Position numbers and translations under genes: made by a program
DNA from: Streptomyces sp. TSRI0281
Lineage (GTDB): Bacteria > Actinomycetota > Actinomycetes > Streptomycetales > Streptomycetaceae
Assembly (NCBI RefSeq): GCF_001905125.1
Contig: NZ_LWLE01000036.1
Location: 175,341-239,340, forward strand
Reading direction: 5' to 3'
DNA: 64,000 nt
Notes under the pieces: model-generated
The model's input: only the letters and a program-made list of their open reading frames with translations
Database searches by the model: none
Told to the model about the DNA's origin: nothing
Shown: positions 33,466 through 41,738 of the stretch, piece by piece
Numbering within the stretch: the stretch's first letter is position 1
Layout of the letters: each line of letters begins with the position of its first letter

Positions 33466-33653
33466 ACTCATAGCCACTCGGCCATCAAGGCCCTGACCTG
33501 CACGTTCCCCATCCACCGACTGTGGGGAAGAAAAACTTTTCCCCTCAATTCAAGATCGCTGCAAACCGTGCACACCTGAGCGCACAACCGTGACCCAAGT
33601 AAGGACTGCAATGGCATTGCATCTCTTACCTGTGGAAGATTAGATTGGCCCCC

Positions 33654-34991
33654 ATGTCCCAGGCGCCCGCGACCCCTCCCTCCAGCCGCAGAAGGCACGA
33701 CCGCGAGATCATCGCGCTTGCTGTGCCCGCCTTCGGCGCGCTCGTCGCCGAGCCTCTTTTCGTGATGGTCGACAGCGCCATCGTCGGTCATCTCGGCACC
33801 CCTCAGCTCGCCGGTCTGGGAGTCGCCGCCGCACTGCTGATGACCGCGGTGAGCGTCTTCGTCTTCCTCGCGTACGCCACCACGGCCGCCGTCGCGCGCC
33901 GGGTCGGGGCCGGAGATCTGCCGGCCGCCATCCGTCAGGGCATGGACGGCATCTGGCTCGCGCTGCTGCTCGGCGCGGTGGTGATCGCGCTGACCCTCCC
34001 CTCGGCCCCGTGGCTGGTCGAGATCTTCGGCGCATCCGACACCGCGGCCCCGTACGCCACCACCTATCTGCGGATCTCCAGCCTCGGCATCCCGGCCATG
34101 CTCGTCGTGCTCGCCGCGACCGGCGTCCTGCGTGGTCTCCAGGACACCCGCACCCCGCTCTACGTCGCCATCGGCGGATTCGCCGCCAACGGCGTACTCA
34201 ACGCGGTCCTCGTCTACGGCGCCGGCCTCGGCATCGCCGGATCCGCCTGGGGCACCGTGATCGCCCAGGTCGGCATGGCAGCCGCCTATCTGATCGTGGT
34301 GGTACGAGGGGCGCGCCGGCACGGAGCCTCCCTGCGCCCCGATGCCGTGGGGATCAGGGCCAGCGCCCAGGCGGGGGTCCCCCTGCTGGTCCGTACGCTG
34401 TCGCTGCGCGCCGTCCTGATGATCGCCACCGCCGTCGCCGCGCGCCTCGGCGACACCGATATCGCCGCGCACCAGATCATCCTCTCGCTCTGGAGCCTCA
34501 CGGCCTTCGCCCTCGACGCGATCGCCATCGCGGGGCAGGCCATCATCGGCCGCTACCTCGGAGCGAACGACGCCAAGGGCGCACGCGAGGCATGCCGCCG
34601 CATGGTCGAGTGGGGGATCGGGTGCGGCGTGGTGCTCGGCGTACTGATCGTGCTCGCCCGTCCCCTGTTCATCCCGCTCTTCACCGGCGACCCGTCCGTC
34701 AAGGGCACGCTGCTCCCGGCGCTTCTGGTGGTGGCGGTCTCCCAGCCCATCGCCGGAGTGGTCTTCGTCCTGGACGGTGTACTGATGGGAGCGGGGGACG
34801 GGCGCTATCTCGCCCGGGCCATGCTGGTCACCCTGGCCGTGTTCGCTCCGGTCGCTCTGCTCGTTCCCACCTTCGGCGGCGGCCTCACCGCACTCTGGTG
34901 GGCGATGACTCTGATGATGGTGGTCCGGCTGGTGACCCTCTGGCTGCGTACCCGGTCGGGCCGCTGGATCGTCACCGGCGCCACACGCTGA
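33654..34991 (+). CDS. MATE-family multidrug/cation antiporter
   Basis: 445 residues with 12 hydrophobic helices in two similar halves: REIIALAVPAFGALVAEPLFVMVDSAIVGHLGT at the start and its counterpart AGVPLLVRTLSLRAVLMIATAVAARLGDTDIAAHQI after the middle. This is the DinF-like branch of the MATE family (lipid/drug export driven by Na+ or H+). ATG 33654; no clear ribosome site, and an AT-rich GATTAGATT just upstream could make the message leaderless. Confidence 0.88.
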   Translation: MSQAPATPPSSRRRHDREIIALAVPAFGALVAEPLFVMVDSAIVGHLGTPQLAGLGVAAALLMTAVSVFVFLAYATTAAVARRVGAGDLPAAIRQGMDGIWLALLLGAVVIALTLPSAPWLVEIFGASDTAAPYATTYLRISSLGIPAMLVVLAATGVLRGLQDTRTPLYVAIGGFAANGVLNAVLVYGAGLGIAGSAWGTVIAQVGMAAAYLIVVVRGARRHGASLRPDAVGIRASAQAGVPLLVRTLSLRAVLMIATAVAARLGDTDIAAHQIILSLWSLTAFALDAIAIAGQAIIGRYLGANDAKGAREACRRMVEWGIGCGVVLGVLIVLARPLFIPLFTGDPSVKGTLLPALLVVAVSQPIAGVVFVLDGVLMGAGDGRYLARAMLVTLAVFAPVALLVPTFGGGLTALWWAMTLMMVVRLVTLWLRTRSGRWIVTGATR

Positions 34992-35085
34992 CCCCACGTG
35001 CCTCCGCGGGCCGATCACCGGTGCGGTACGCGCCCCCGCCCCCGTGCCTCGACACCGCTCCCGCCCCGGCCCCGGCCCCGCAGCC

Positions 35086-35145
35086 GTTTCACGTGAAACA
35101 AGCTGTCGTTTCACGTGAAGCAAGCTGCTCCGTTTCACGTGAAAC
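35086..35145. promoter_or_regulatory. parS array: two exact sites and one near match
   Basis: Exact GTTTCACGTGAAAC at 35086-35099 and 35132-35145, with GTTTCACGTGAAGC (one change) at 35108-35121. Spacings are 22 and 24 bases, about two helix turns, so all sites face the same side. CAAGCTG follows the first two copies, which suggests local duplication. Located between convergent genes. Confidence 0.9.
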
Positions 35146-35148
35146 GAC

Positions 35149-35180
35149 GAAGGGCCGCACCCCGTGGGGTGCGGCCCTTC
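35149..35180. terminator. terminator of the rpsF-ssb-rpsR-rplI operon
   Basis: Perfect 15-bp inverted repeat (arms 35149-35163, 35166-35180) right after the rplI stop; it borders the triple parS array and may serve both convergent transcripts. Confidence 0.85.
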
Positions 35181-35204
35181 ACCTAGCTCTGCTGAGCTCT
35201 GCCC

Positions 35205-35651
35205 TTAGGCAGCAACGACCTCGATGCCGAGCTTCGCTGCGACCTCGGGGTGCAGACGCACGGACACCTGGTGTCCGCCGAGCGTCTTGATCGGCGAGCC
35301 GAGCTCGACGCGACGCTTGTCGACGTCGGGGCCACCGGCAGCCTTGATCGCCGAGGCGACGTCGGCCGGGGTGACGGAGCCGAAGAGACGGCCGGCGTCG
35401 CCGGAGCGAACAGCCAGACGGACCTTCACGGCCTCAAGCTTGGTCTTGATCTCGTTGGCCTGCTCGATCGTCGAGATCTCGTGGATCTTGCGGGCGCGGC
35501 GGATCTGCGCCACGTCCTTCTCGCCGCCCTTGGTCCAGCGGATGGCAAAGCCACGCGGAACCAGGTAGTTACGGGCGTACCCGTCCTTGACGTCGACGAC
35601 GTCGCCGGCGGCACCGAGGCCAGAGACCTCGTGGGTGAGGATGATCTTCAT
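35205..35651 (-). CDS. rplI: 50S ribosomal protein bL9
   Basis: 148 residues: MKIILTHEVSGLGAAGDVVDVKDGYARNYLVPRGFA is the N-terminal RNA-binding domain of bL9, a long connecting helix follows, and the C-terminal domain ends HPEVAAKLGIEVV. It binds 23S rRNA at the L1 stalk base. Last gene of the four-gene minus-strand operon, 18 bases after rpsR. Confidence 0.98.
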   Translation of the reverse strand: MKIILTHEVSGLGAAGDVVDVKDGYARNYLVPRGFAIRWTKGGEKDVAQIRRARKIHEISTIEQANEIKTKLEAVKVRLAVRSGDAGRLFGSVTPADVASAIKAAGGPDVDKRRVELGSPIKTLGGHQVSVRLHPEVAAKLGIEVVAA

Positions 35652-35669
35652 GCTCTTGTCACCCTTCCC

Positions 35670-35906
35670 TTATCGCGCGGTGGACGTGTAGGGCAGCAGC
35701 GCCATCTCACGGCTGTTCTTGACTGCCGTGGCGACGTCACGCTGGTGCTGCGTGCAGTTGCCGGTGACGCGGCGGGCACGGATCTTGCCACGGTCGGAAA
35801 TGAACTTCCGCAGCATGTTCGTGTCCTTGTAGTCCACGTACTGGGTCTTGTCCTTGCAGAATGCGCAGACCTTCTTCTTAGGCTTGCGCACAGGCGGCTT
35901 CGCCAT
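35670..35906 (-). CDS. rpsR: 30S ribosomal protein bS18 (zinc-type)
   Basis: 78 residues: KKVCAFCKDK, DYKDTNMLRKFISDRGKIRARRVTGNC, HQRDVATAVKNSREMALLPY. The CxxC pair plus Cys and His in GNCTQHQ show the zinc-binding (C+) form of bS18. It pairs with bS6 on the platform of the small subunit. Between ssb and rplI in the operon. Many streptomycetes also have a zinc-free copy elsewhere under Zur control; none is in this window. Confidence 0.97.
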   Translation of the reverse strand: MAKPPVRKPKKKVCAFCKDKTQYVDYKDTNMLRKFISDRGKIRARRVTGNCTQHQRDVATAVKNSREMALLPYTSTAR

Positions 35907-35949
35907 GGTGTTTCTCCTGTGTGATCAAGAAGTGGGGGTACGAGCTGCC

Positions 35950-36591
35950 CTAGAAGGGCGGCTCGTCCGAGTAGCCGCCGCCGGAACCGCCGGAGCCACC
36001 GGAGCTGCCGGAACCGCCGGAGCTTCCGCCCCAGCCGCCTCCGCCGCTCTGCTGGCCCCCGCCCTGCTGGCCGCCTGCCGGCGCGCCGGTCGCCCACGGG
36101 TCGTCGGCGGGAGCACCGCCGCCACCCTGCTGGCCGCCGCCACCGGGACCGCCGCCCCAGTTGCCGCCGCCCTGCTGGCCGCCACCGCCGCCGCCGTATC
36201 CACCCTGACCGCCCTGGCCACCGCGACCGGTGGTCTTGGTGACCTTGGCCGTGGCGCTCTTGAGGCTGGGGCCGACTTCCTCGACGTCCAGCTCGTAGAC
36301 CGTGCGCTTGACGCCCTCACGGTCCTCGTAGGACCGCTGCTTCAGCCGGCCCTGCACGACGACGCGCATGCCTCGCTGGAGCGACTCCGCGACGTTCTCC
36401 GCCGCCTGACGCCAGACCGAGCAGGTGAGGAACAGGCCTTCGCCGTCCTTCCACTCATTGGTCTGCCGGTCGAAGATGCGGGGAGTGGACGCGACACGGA
36501 ACTTCGCGACCGCCGCACCGGACGGGGTGAAGCGCAGCTCGGGGTCGTCGACGAGATTGCCGACGACCGTGATGACGGTCTCGCCTGCCAT
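35950..36591 (-). CDS. ssb: single-stranded DNA-binding protein
   Basis: 213 residues: OB-fold domain 1-115 (MAGETVITVVGNLVDDPELRFTPSG, FRVASTPRIFD, VVVQGRLKQRSYEDREG), then a long Gly/Gln/Ser-rich linker (about 125-205) and the acidic tip SDEPPF that docks partner proteins. Protects single strands in replication and repair. 74 bases after rpsF, within the ribosomal-protein operon. Confidence 0.97.
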   Translation of the reverse strand: MAGETVITVVGNLVDDPELRFTPSGAAVAKFRVASTPRIFDRQTNEWKDGEGLFLTCSVWRQAAENVAESLQRGMRVVVQGRLKQRSYEDREGVKRTVYELDVEEVGPSLKSATAKVTKTTGRGGQGGQGGYGGGGGGQQGGGNWGGGPGGGGQQGGGGAPADDPWATGAPAGGQQGGGQQSGGGGWGGSSGGSGSSGGSGGSGGGYSDEPPF

Positions 36592-36649
36592 GGGTGAACC
36601 TCTCGGCGGGGATTGCTTCTGGCTGCTTGCTGCTACTCGAACCCGATGA

Positions 36650-36672
36650 CCACTGAGCTAGAAGCTCAGTGG
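36650..36672 (-). promoter_or_regulatory. hairpin overlapping the rpsF stop codon
   Basis: Perfect 10-bp stem CCACTGAGCT / AGCTCAGTGG with a 3-base loop; the rpsF stop (36666-36668) lies in one arm. It could attenuate or process the message between rpsF and ssb. Confidence 0.5.
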
Positions 36673-36956
36673 GTCTCGGGACGGAGGACCTTGGTCCGGA
36701 GGACCGACTCGTTCAGGTTCATCTGGCGGTCGAGCTCCTTGACGATCGCAGGCTCGGCCTGCAGATCGATGACCGAGTAGATGCCCTCGGGCTTCTTCTT
36801 GATCTCATAAGCGAGCCGACGACGGCCCCAGGTGTCGACCTTCTCCACCTTTCCGTTGCCCTCACGGACAACGGAGAGGAAGTTCTCGATCAGCGGGGAG
36901 ACTGCTCGCTCCTCGAGATCGGGGTCGAGGATGACCATCACCTCGTAGTGACGCAT
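36666..36956 (-). CDS. rpsF: 30S ribosomal protein bS6
   Basis: 96 residues: MRHYEVMVILDPDLEERAV, WGRRRLAYEIKKKPEGIYSVIDL, DRQMNLNESVLRTKVLRP. Forms a heterodimer with bS18 on the small-subunit platform. A near-perfect ribosome site (AAAGGAGGTG) precedes ATG 36956. First gene of the rpsF-ssb-rpsR-rplI operon; the promoter should lie in 36957-37200. Confidence 0.98.
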   Translation of the reverse strand: MRHYEVMVILDPDLEERAVSPLIENFLSVVREGNGKVEKVDTWGRRRLAYEIKKKPEGIYSVIDLQAEPAIVKELDRQMNLNESVLRTKVLRPETH

Positions 36957-37234
36957 GTGGAACCCACCTCCTTTGGACTCAGCGGCCACGGTCGTTCCGT
37001 GGCAGGAGGGTCGTGATGCGTAAGCAACAGTGTCTCCGAGTAAAACAGCCGCCACTGACAATTCGCTCGGTGAAGAGGGACTCGCAGTGCTGGCCTGGGC
37101 AGACACCGGTGCAGACCGTCCAGAGTACCCGTAGACCGGCTTCGGGTTGAAATCCGGTGCCCGGAGGACGCAATCTGTACACATCGGGTGTGAGCGGCGC
37201 TACAGTGCGCCGCCTTCCGGCCAGGAGGTACTCC

Positions 37235-37549
37235 ATGGCACAGGCAATTCGACCCCGCTCATCCGTCTCCCTCTTCGCCACGGACGGCAAGGCTCATCCG
37301 CTCCAGGACACCCTGGTGGCTGTGACCCTGGTGCTCGGCGCTCTCGCCTTCGTGACGGCGATGTTCCACAGCCTTCACCTGATCAGTTCGTGGGCCGGGC
37401 TGATCGGCATTCTCACGGGCGCCTACGGGCAGTACGTCTCGGTGACCACCCGCGAGAGGTTCGCGCTGATCCTCGGCCTCGGCGCGTCCGCCGTCGGATT
37501 CTTCCTCGGAATGGCCCATGGCGGCCTCTTCGGAGGCGTGATCGGCTGA
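37235..37549 (+). CDS. small membrane protein of unknown function
   Basis: 104 residues: a polar start (MAQAIRPRSSVSLFATDGK) and three hydrophobic helices (LVAVTLVLGALAFVTAMF, WAGLIGILTGAYGQYV, FALILGLGASAVGFFLGM), ending Gly-rich. CAGGAGGT precedes ATG 37235. A small hypothetical protein at this place is conserved in streptomycetes. Divergent from rpsF. Confidence 0.78.
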   Translation: MAQAIRPRSSVSLFATDGKAHPLQDTLVAVTLVLGALAFVTAMFHSLHLISSWAGLIGILTGAYGQYVSVTTRERFALILGLGASAVGFFLGMAHGGLFGGVIG

Positions 37550-37698
37550 GTACGGGCCGCGCTCGACCGGGCACCGGCCGCGAAGGGCCGGTCCCGGTCG
37601 GGCGGGGCCAGAACGGGCGCTCCTCGGTCACAGTAGGCTTCGGCGCGAGAGCCGGAGCCCCTGACCGATGGGGACACACCTGCCGAGGAGCCCCCCGC

Positions 37699-38817
37699 AT
37701 GAGCCTGACCCTGAGGACCATCAGCCGAGAGCAGCATCTGGCGTACATCCAGAGTCTGTCCTCGGCCAGTCACTGCCAGGTCCCGGCGTGGGCTGATGTG
37801 AAGACCGAATGGCGCTCGGAGAATCTGGGCTGGTTCGACAAGAACGGCGAGATGGTGGGCGCCGGCCTCGTCCTGTACCGCCAGCTGCCCAAGATCAAGC
37901 GCTACCTTGCGTACCTCCCCGAGGGCCCGGTCATCAACTGGTACGCCCCCAACCTGGACGAGTGGCTCCAGCCGATGCTCGCCCACCTCAAGCAGCAGGG
38001 CGCCTTCTCGGTGAAGATGGGCCCGCCCGTGGTCATCCGGCGCTGGGACTCGGCGGCCATCAAGTCCGGTATCCAGGACCCCGAGGTGAAGCGTCTGCGC
38101 GACGTCGAGGCCACCCTCATCGAGCCCCGCGCCTTCGAGGTGTCGGACCGGCTGCGGAAGATGGGCTGGCAGCAGGCCGAGGACGGCGGTGCCGGCTTCG
38201 GTGACGTACAGCCCCGCTACGTCTTCCAGGTGCCGCTGGCGAACCGTTCCCTTGAGGACGTCCTCAAGGGCTTCAACCAGCTCTGGCGACGCAACATCAA
38301 GAAGGCCGACAAGGCCGGTGTCGAGGTCGTCCAGGGCGGCTACGAGGACCTCGCCGAGTGGCAGCGGCTGTACGAGATCACGGCCGTGCGCGACCACTTC
38401 CGGCCGCGCCCGCTCTCGTACTTCCAGCGGATGTGGACGGTGCTCAACTCCGAGGACCCCAACCGCATGCGCCTCTACTTCGCGCGGCACAACGGCGTGA
38501 ACCTCTCCGCGGCGACGATGCTCGTCGTCGGGGGCCACGTCTGGTACTCCTACGGCGCGTCCGACAACATCGGCCGCGAGGTCAGGCCCTCGAACGCGAT
38601 GCAGTGGCGGATGCTGCGCGACTCGTACGCGATGGGCGCGACCGTCTACGACCTGCGCGGCATCAGCGACTCGCTCGACGAGACCGACCACCTCTTCGGC
38701 CTGATCCAGTTCAAGGTCGGCACGGGCGGCGAGGCCGTCGAGTACGTCGGCGAGTGGGACTTCCCGCTCAACAAGCTGCTGCACAAGGCGCTCGACATCT
38801 ACATGTCGCGCCGCTGA
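37699..38817 (+). CDS. femX: lipid II:glycine glycyltransferase (Fem family)
   Basis: 372 residues of the FemABX family (two GNAT-like folds): SHCQVPAWADVKTEW, PEGPVINW, FNQLWRRNIKKADKAGV, HDNIGREVRPSNAMQWRMLR-like region, YDLRGISDSLDETDHLFGLIQFK. It should add glycine from glycyl-tRNA to the lysine/LL-diaminopimelate side chain of lipid II, forming the cross-bridge. CGAGGAG precedes ATG 37699. The streptomycete FemX gene sits at this locus. An alanine-racemase-like gene follows in the same direction. Confidence 0.9.
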   Translation: MSLTLRTISREQHLAYIQSLSSASHCQVPAWADVKTEWRSENLGWFDKNGEMVGAGLVLYRQLPKIKRYLAYLPEGPVINWYAPNLDEWLQPMLAHLKQQGAFSVKMGPPVVIRRWDSAAIKSGIQDPEVKRLRDVEATLIEPRAFEVSDRLRKMGWQQAEDGGAGFGDVQPRYVFQVPLANRSLEDVLKGFNQLWRRNIKKADKAGVEVVQGGYEDLAEWQRLYEITAVRDHFRPRPLSYFQRMWTVLNSEDPNRMRLYFARHNGVNLSAATMLVVGGHVWYSYGASDNIGREVRPSNAMQWRMLRDSYAMGATVYDLRGISDSLDETDHLFGLIQFKVGTGGEAVEYVGEWDFPLNKLLHKALDIYMSRR

Positions 38818-38928
38818 CCTCCGGTGGCATCGGTGACGAACCCGGTGCCACTCGCTTCAATGGACACTCCACCAAGCACCGCAAACCTCTGACTCCACCG
38901 CAGCCACCAGAAAGGTTCCGGGCCGGCC

Positions 38929-39960
38929 ATGGCGCTCTCCCTCTACGTCGACACCGCGCGCTGGCGGGCGCACCAGAAGTCCGTGATCGACCAGTTCCCC
39001 GGACTCGTACCGGTCTGCAAGGGCAACGGTTACGGCTTCGGCCACGAGCGGCTCGCCGACGAGGCGATCCGTTTCGGTTCCGACACGCTCGCTGTCGGGA
39101 CCACCTACGAGGCAGCCCGGATCAAGGACTGGTTCAGCGGCGACCTGCTCGTCCTGACCCCCTTCCGGCGGGGCGAGGAGCCGGTCCCGCTGCCCGACCG
39201 CGTCATCAGGTCCGTCTCCTCCGTCGACGGTGTGCACGCCCTGGTGGGCGCACGGGTGGTCATCGAGTGCATGAGCTCGATGAAGCGCCACGGCGTGAAG
39301 GAGGAGGAGCTGGGGCAGCTGCACGCCGCCATAGAGGACGTACGGCTCGAAGGCTTCGCTCTCCACCTGCCGCTGGACCGCACCGACGGCTCCGACGCGG
39401 TCGAGGAGGTCATCGGCTGGATGGACCGGCTGCGCGCGGCCAGGCTGCCGCTGCACACCATGTTCGTCAGCCATCTGCGCGCCGAGGAACTGGCCCGCCT
39501 CCAGCAGCAGTTCCCGCAGACCCGCTTCCGCGCCCGCATCGGCACCCGGCTCTGGCTCGGCGACCACGACGCGACGGAGTACCGGGGCGCCGTCCTGGAT
39601 GTCACGGCGGTCGCCAAGGGCGACCGGTTCGGCTACCGCCAGCAGAAGGCCGCCTCGGACGGCTGGCTGGTGGTCGTCGCCGGCGGTACGTCCCACGGCG
39701 TCGGCCTGGAGGCTCCGAAGGCCCTGCACGGGGTGATGCCGCGGGCCAAGGGCGTCGCCCGCGCCGGACTGGCGACGGTCAACCGGAATCTTTCGCCGTT
39801 CGTCTGGGCGGGCAAGCAGCGCTGGTTCGCCGAGCCGCCGCACATGCAGGTGTCGATCCTGTTCGTGCCCTCGGACGCGCAGGAGCCGAAGGTGGGCGAC
39901 GAGCTGGTGGCCCATCTGCGCCACACGACGACGCAGTTCGACCGTCTCGTGGACCGCTGA
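38929..39960 (+). CDS. alanine racemase-like PLP-fold III protein
   Basis: 343 residues. The N-terminal barrel has the PLP-lysine motif VPVCKGNGYGFGHERLA, then AVGTTYEAARI and the substrate-side loops; the C-terminal beta part includes IGTRLWLG and KGDRFGYRQQKA. In true alanine racemases a catalytic tyrosine stands in a slightly different context, so racemase activity is uncertain. The gene is 111 bases after femX in the same direction, which suggests a role in peptidoglycan peptide supply. It may instead be a decarboxylase- or binding-type relative. Confidence 0.75.
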   Translation: MALSLYVDTARWRAHQKSVIDQFPGLVPVCKGNGYGFGHERLADEAIRFGSDTLAVGTTYEAARIKDWFSGDLLVLTPFRRGEEPVPLPDRVIRSVSSVDGVHALVGARVVIECMSSMKRHGVKEEELGQLHAAIEDVRLEGFALHLPLDRTDGSDAVEEVIGWMDRLRAARLPLHTMFVSHLRAEELARLQQQFPQTRFRARIGTRLWLGDHDATEYRGAVLDVTAVAKGDRFGYRQQKAASDGWLVVVAGGTSHGVGLEAPKALHGVMPRAKGVARAGLATVNRNLSPFVWAGKQRWFAEPPHMQVSILFVPSDAQEPKVGDELVAHLRHTTTQFDRLVDR

Positions 39961-39973
39961 CCCGTCCCGTACC

Positions 39974-40000
39974 CCTGCGGCCGGGTGACCCGGCCGCAGG
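39974..40000. terminator. bidirectional terminator
   Basis: Perfect 13-bp inverted repeat CCTGCGGCCGGGT / ACCCGGCCGCAGG around one G, between the convergent stop codons of the racemase-like and GT87 genes. Confidence 0.85.
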
Positions 40001-41506
40001 TCAGTCGGCGGCGGCCCTGCTGTGCGCCGTGCCCCACTCCACCCGCGGTCCCTCGACCGCGTGGGCCGTGTGCCGGGACGGTTGCACCACGGGCCCCAGG
40101 ACGAACGCGTCCGGTGCCTTGTCGAGGACTCCGCCCGACGGATCGTCCGAGCCGTCGGTCCGCACGCCGTCCCGCTCGGGCAGCAGGATGTCCCGTACGA
40201 CCACGGCGCAGAGATACAGCGTTCCCAGCAGGTGCAGGGCGATCGCGACCTGGTAGCCCTGCTCCGGCAGCCCCTGGTGCTTGTCACCGCTGGTCGTGTA
40301 CGCGAGGTACAGCCAGATCCCCATGAAGTACATGACCTCGCAGGCCTGCCAGATGAGGAAGTCCCGCCAGCGCGGCCTGGCCAGCGCGGCCAGCGGGATC
40401 AGCCAGAGCACGTACTGCGGCGAGTAGACCTTGTTCGTCAGGATGAAGGCGGCCACCACCAGGAACGCGAGCTGGGCGAACCGGGGCCTGCGCGGGGCCA
40501 TCAGCGCCAGCCCCGCGATCCCCGCGCAGAACACGACCATCAGCAGCACCGACGCCGTGTTGACGGTGTCGACCTCGATGGCCTTCCCGGTGCGCTGCGT
40601 GATGATCAGCCAGAACGAACCGAAGTCGATCGGCCGTTCCTGACTGAAGGTGTAGAACTTCTTCCACCCCTCGGGGGCGAGCACCATCACCGGCACGTTG
40701 ACCACCATCCAGGCCCCCGCCGCACCCAGTGCCGCCACCGAGAACTCCCGCCATTTGCCCGCCCGCCAGCACAGCACGAACAGCGGTCCGAGCAGCAGGA
40801 CCGGGTAGAGCTTGGCGGCCGTCGCGAGGCCGATGAGGATGCCGAAGGCGAGCGCCCGGCCCCGGGACCACATGAGCATCGCCGCGGCCGTCAGGGCGAC
40901 GGCCAGCAGGTCCCAGTTGATCGTGGCGGTGAGCGCGAAGGCGGGGGCGAGGGCGACCAGCAGCCCGTCCCAGGGGCGCCGCCGGTGCGTACGGGAGGTG
41001 CACACCGCGATGACCACGGCGCAGATCATCAGCATGCCCGCGTTGACCATCCAGTACATCTGCTCGCGCTGCTGGATGGGGTCGCTGTCCGGCGTGAGCG
41101 TCAGCCAGGCGGCGACCTGCATGAACATCCCGGTCAGGACCGGGTATTCGAGGAACTGCATATCGCCGGTGAGCCGGTCGAAGTACGGCGTGAGGCCGTC
41201 GGCGAAACCGCGCCCGGCGAAGAGATGCGGAATGTCGGAGTAGCAGGCGTGGGTGTACTGCGAGGTGGCGCCCCTGAACCAGGCCCACTCGTAGCAGGGG
41301 ATCTTCTGCACCATGCCGAGTGCGAACATCCCGATCGCCACCAGAGCGATGACCCGCACGGGGGTCAGGGGGCCGTCGCCGAGCCGCGCCCAGCGGCCCA
41401 CCCGCCCGCCGATCAGCTCGCTGCCGGCTGCGGCGACCTCGTCCTGCCGCGTGGGCCGTACGACGGGCCGCTCCTCGTGCACGCTCGTGTCTTCTGCGCT
41501 TGGCAT
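40001..41506 (-). CDS. GT87-type polyprenol-phosphate mannosyltransferase-like membrane protein
   Basis: 501 residues with about ten helices. The first loop is GMVQKIPCYEWAWFRGATSQYTHACYSDIPHLFAGRG, followed by LEYPVLTGMFM, INWDLLAVALTAAA, GLATAAKLYPVLLLGPLFVL and NKVYSPQYVLWLIPL. This is the GT-C fold pattern of GT87 (DUF2029) enzymes, which move sugars from polyprenyl phosphate onto outer-surface glycans, as in actinomycete mannan synthesis. ATG 41506 preferred. Acceptor unknown. Downstream of the penicillin-binding protein gene on the same strand. Confidence 0.82.
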   Translation of the reverse strand: MPSAEDTSVHEERPVVRPTRQDEVAAAGSELIGGRVGRWARLGDGPLTPVRVIALVAIGMFALGMVQKIPCYEWAWFRGATSQYTHACYSDIPHLFAGRGFADGLTPYFDRLTGDMQFLEYPVLTGMFMQVAAWLTLTPDSDPIQQREQMYWMVNAGMLMICAVVIAVCTSRTHRRRPWDGLLVALAPAFALTATINWDLLAVALTAAAMLMWSRGRALAFGILIGLATAAKLYPVLLLGPLFVLCWRAGKWREFSVAALGAAGAWMVVNVPVMVLAPEGWKKFYTFSQERPIDFGSFWLIITQRTGKAIEVDTVNTASVLLMVVFCAGIAGLALMAPRRPRFAQLAFLVVAAFILTNKVYSPQYVLWLIPLAALARPRWRDFLIWQACEVMYFMGIWLYLAYTTSGDKHQGLPEQGYQVAIALHLLGTLYLCAVVVRDILLPERDGVRTDGSDDPSGGVLDKAPDAFVLGPVVQPSRHTAHAVEGPRVEWGTAHSRAAAD

Positions 41507-41565
41507 GCCGCACATCCTGCCGTACGGGACTGTGGGCGGGATGTTTCACGGGCCGGGGACGCGGA

Positions 41566-41599
41566 GAGGGCCGCCGCACCGGGTGGTGCGGCGGCCCTC
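41566..41599 (-). terminator. terminator of the penicillin-binding protein gene
   Basis: Perfect 15-bp inverted repeat (arms 41566-41580 and 41585-41599, 4-base loop). One arm runs into the first unit of the 15-bp tandem array. Confidence 0.8.
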
Positions 41600-41697
41600 G
41601 TAGGAGCGGCCCTCGTAGAAACGGCTCTCGTCGGATCGGCCCTCGTGAGATCGATCCTTGTGGGATCAGTCCCCGTCCGGTCGGCTCCGGTCCGTCG
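41593..41697. repeat. degenerate 15-bp tandem array, about seven units
   Basis: Units begin every 15 bases from 41593 (41593, 41608, 41623, 41638, 41653, 41668, 41683). The consensus is close to GGCCCTCGTRGGATC; the first four are the best preserved. It lies between the stop codon and the terminator of the penicillin-binding protein gene, so it is in that message's 3' leader-out region. Confidence 0.8.
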
Positions 41698-41738
41698 GCG
41701 GTCGGCCGGGGCGGTCGACCGGGCGGCTTATGGGGCGG

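Noticed and set aside
41541..41548. Half parS (GTTTCACG) upstream of the GT87 gene
   Set aside because: Only one half of the palindrome matches; ParB needs both.
41593..41697. CRISPR array
   Set aside because: The 15-bp units are directly adjacent without spacers and degenerate; no cas genes.
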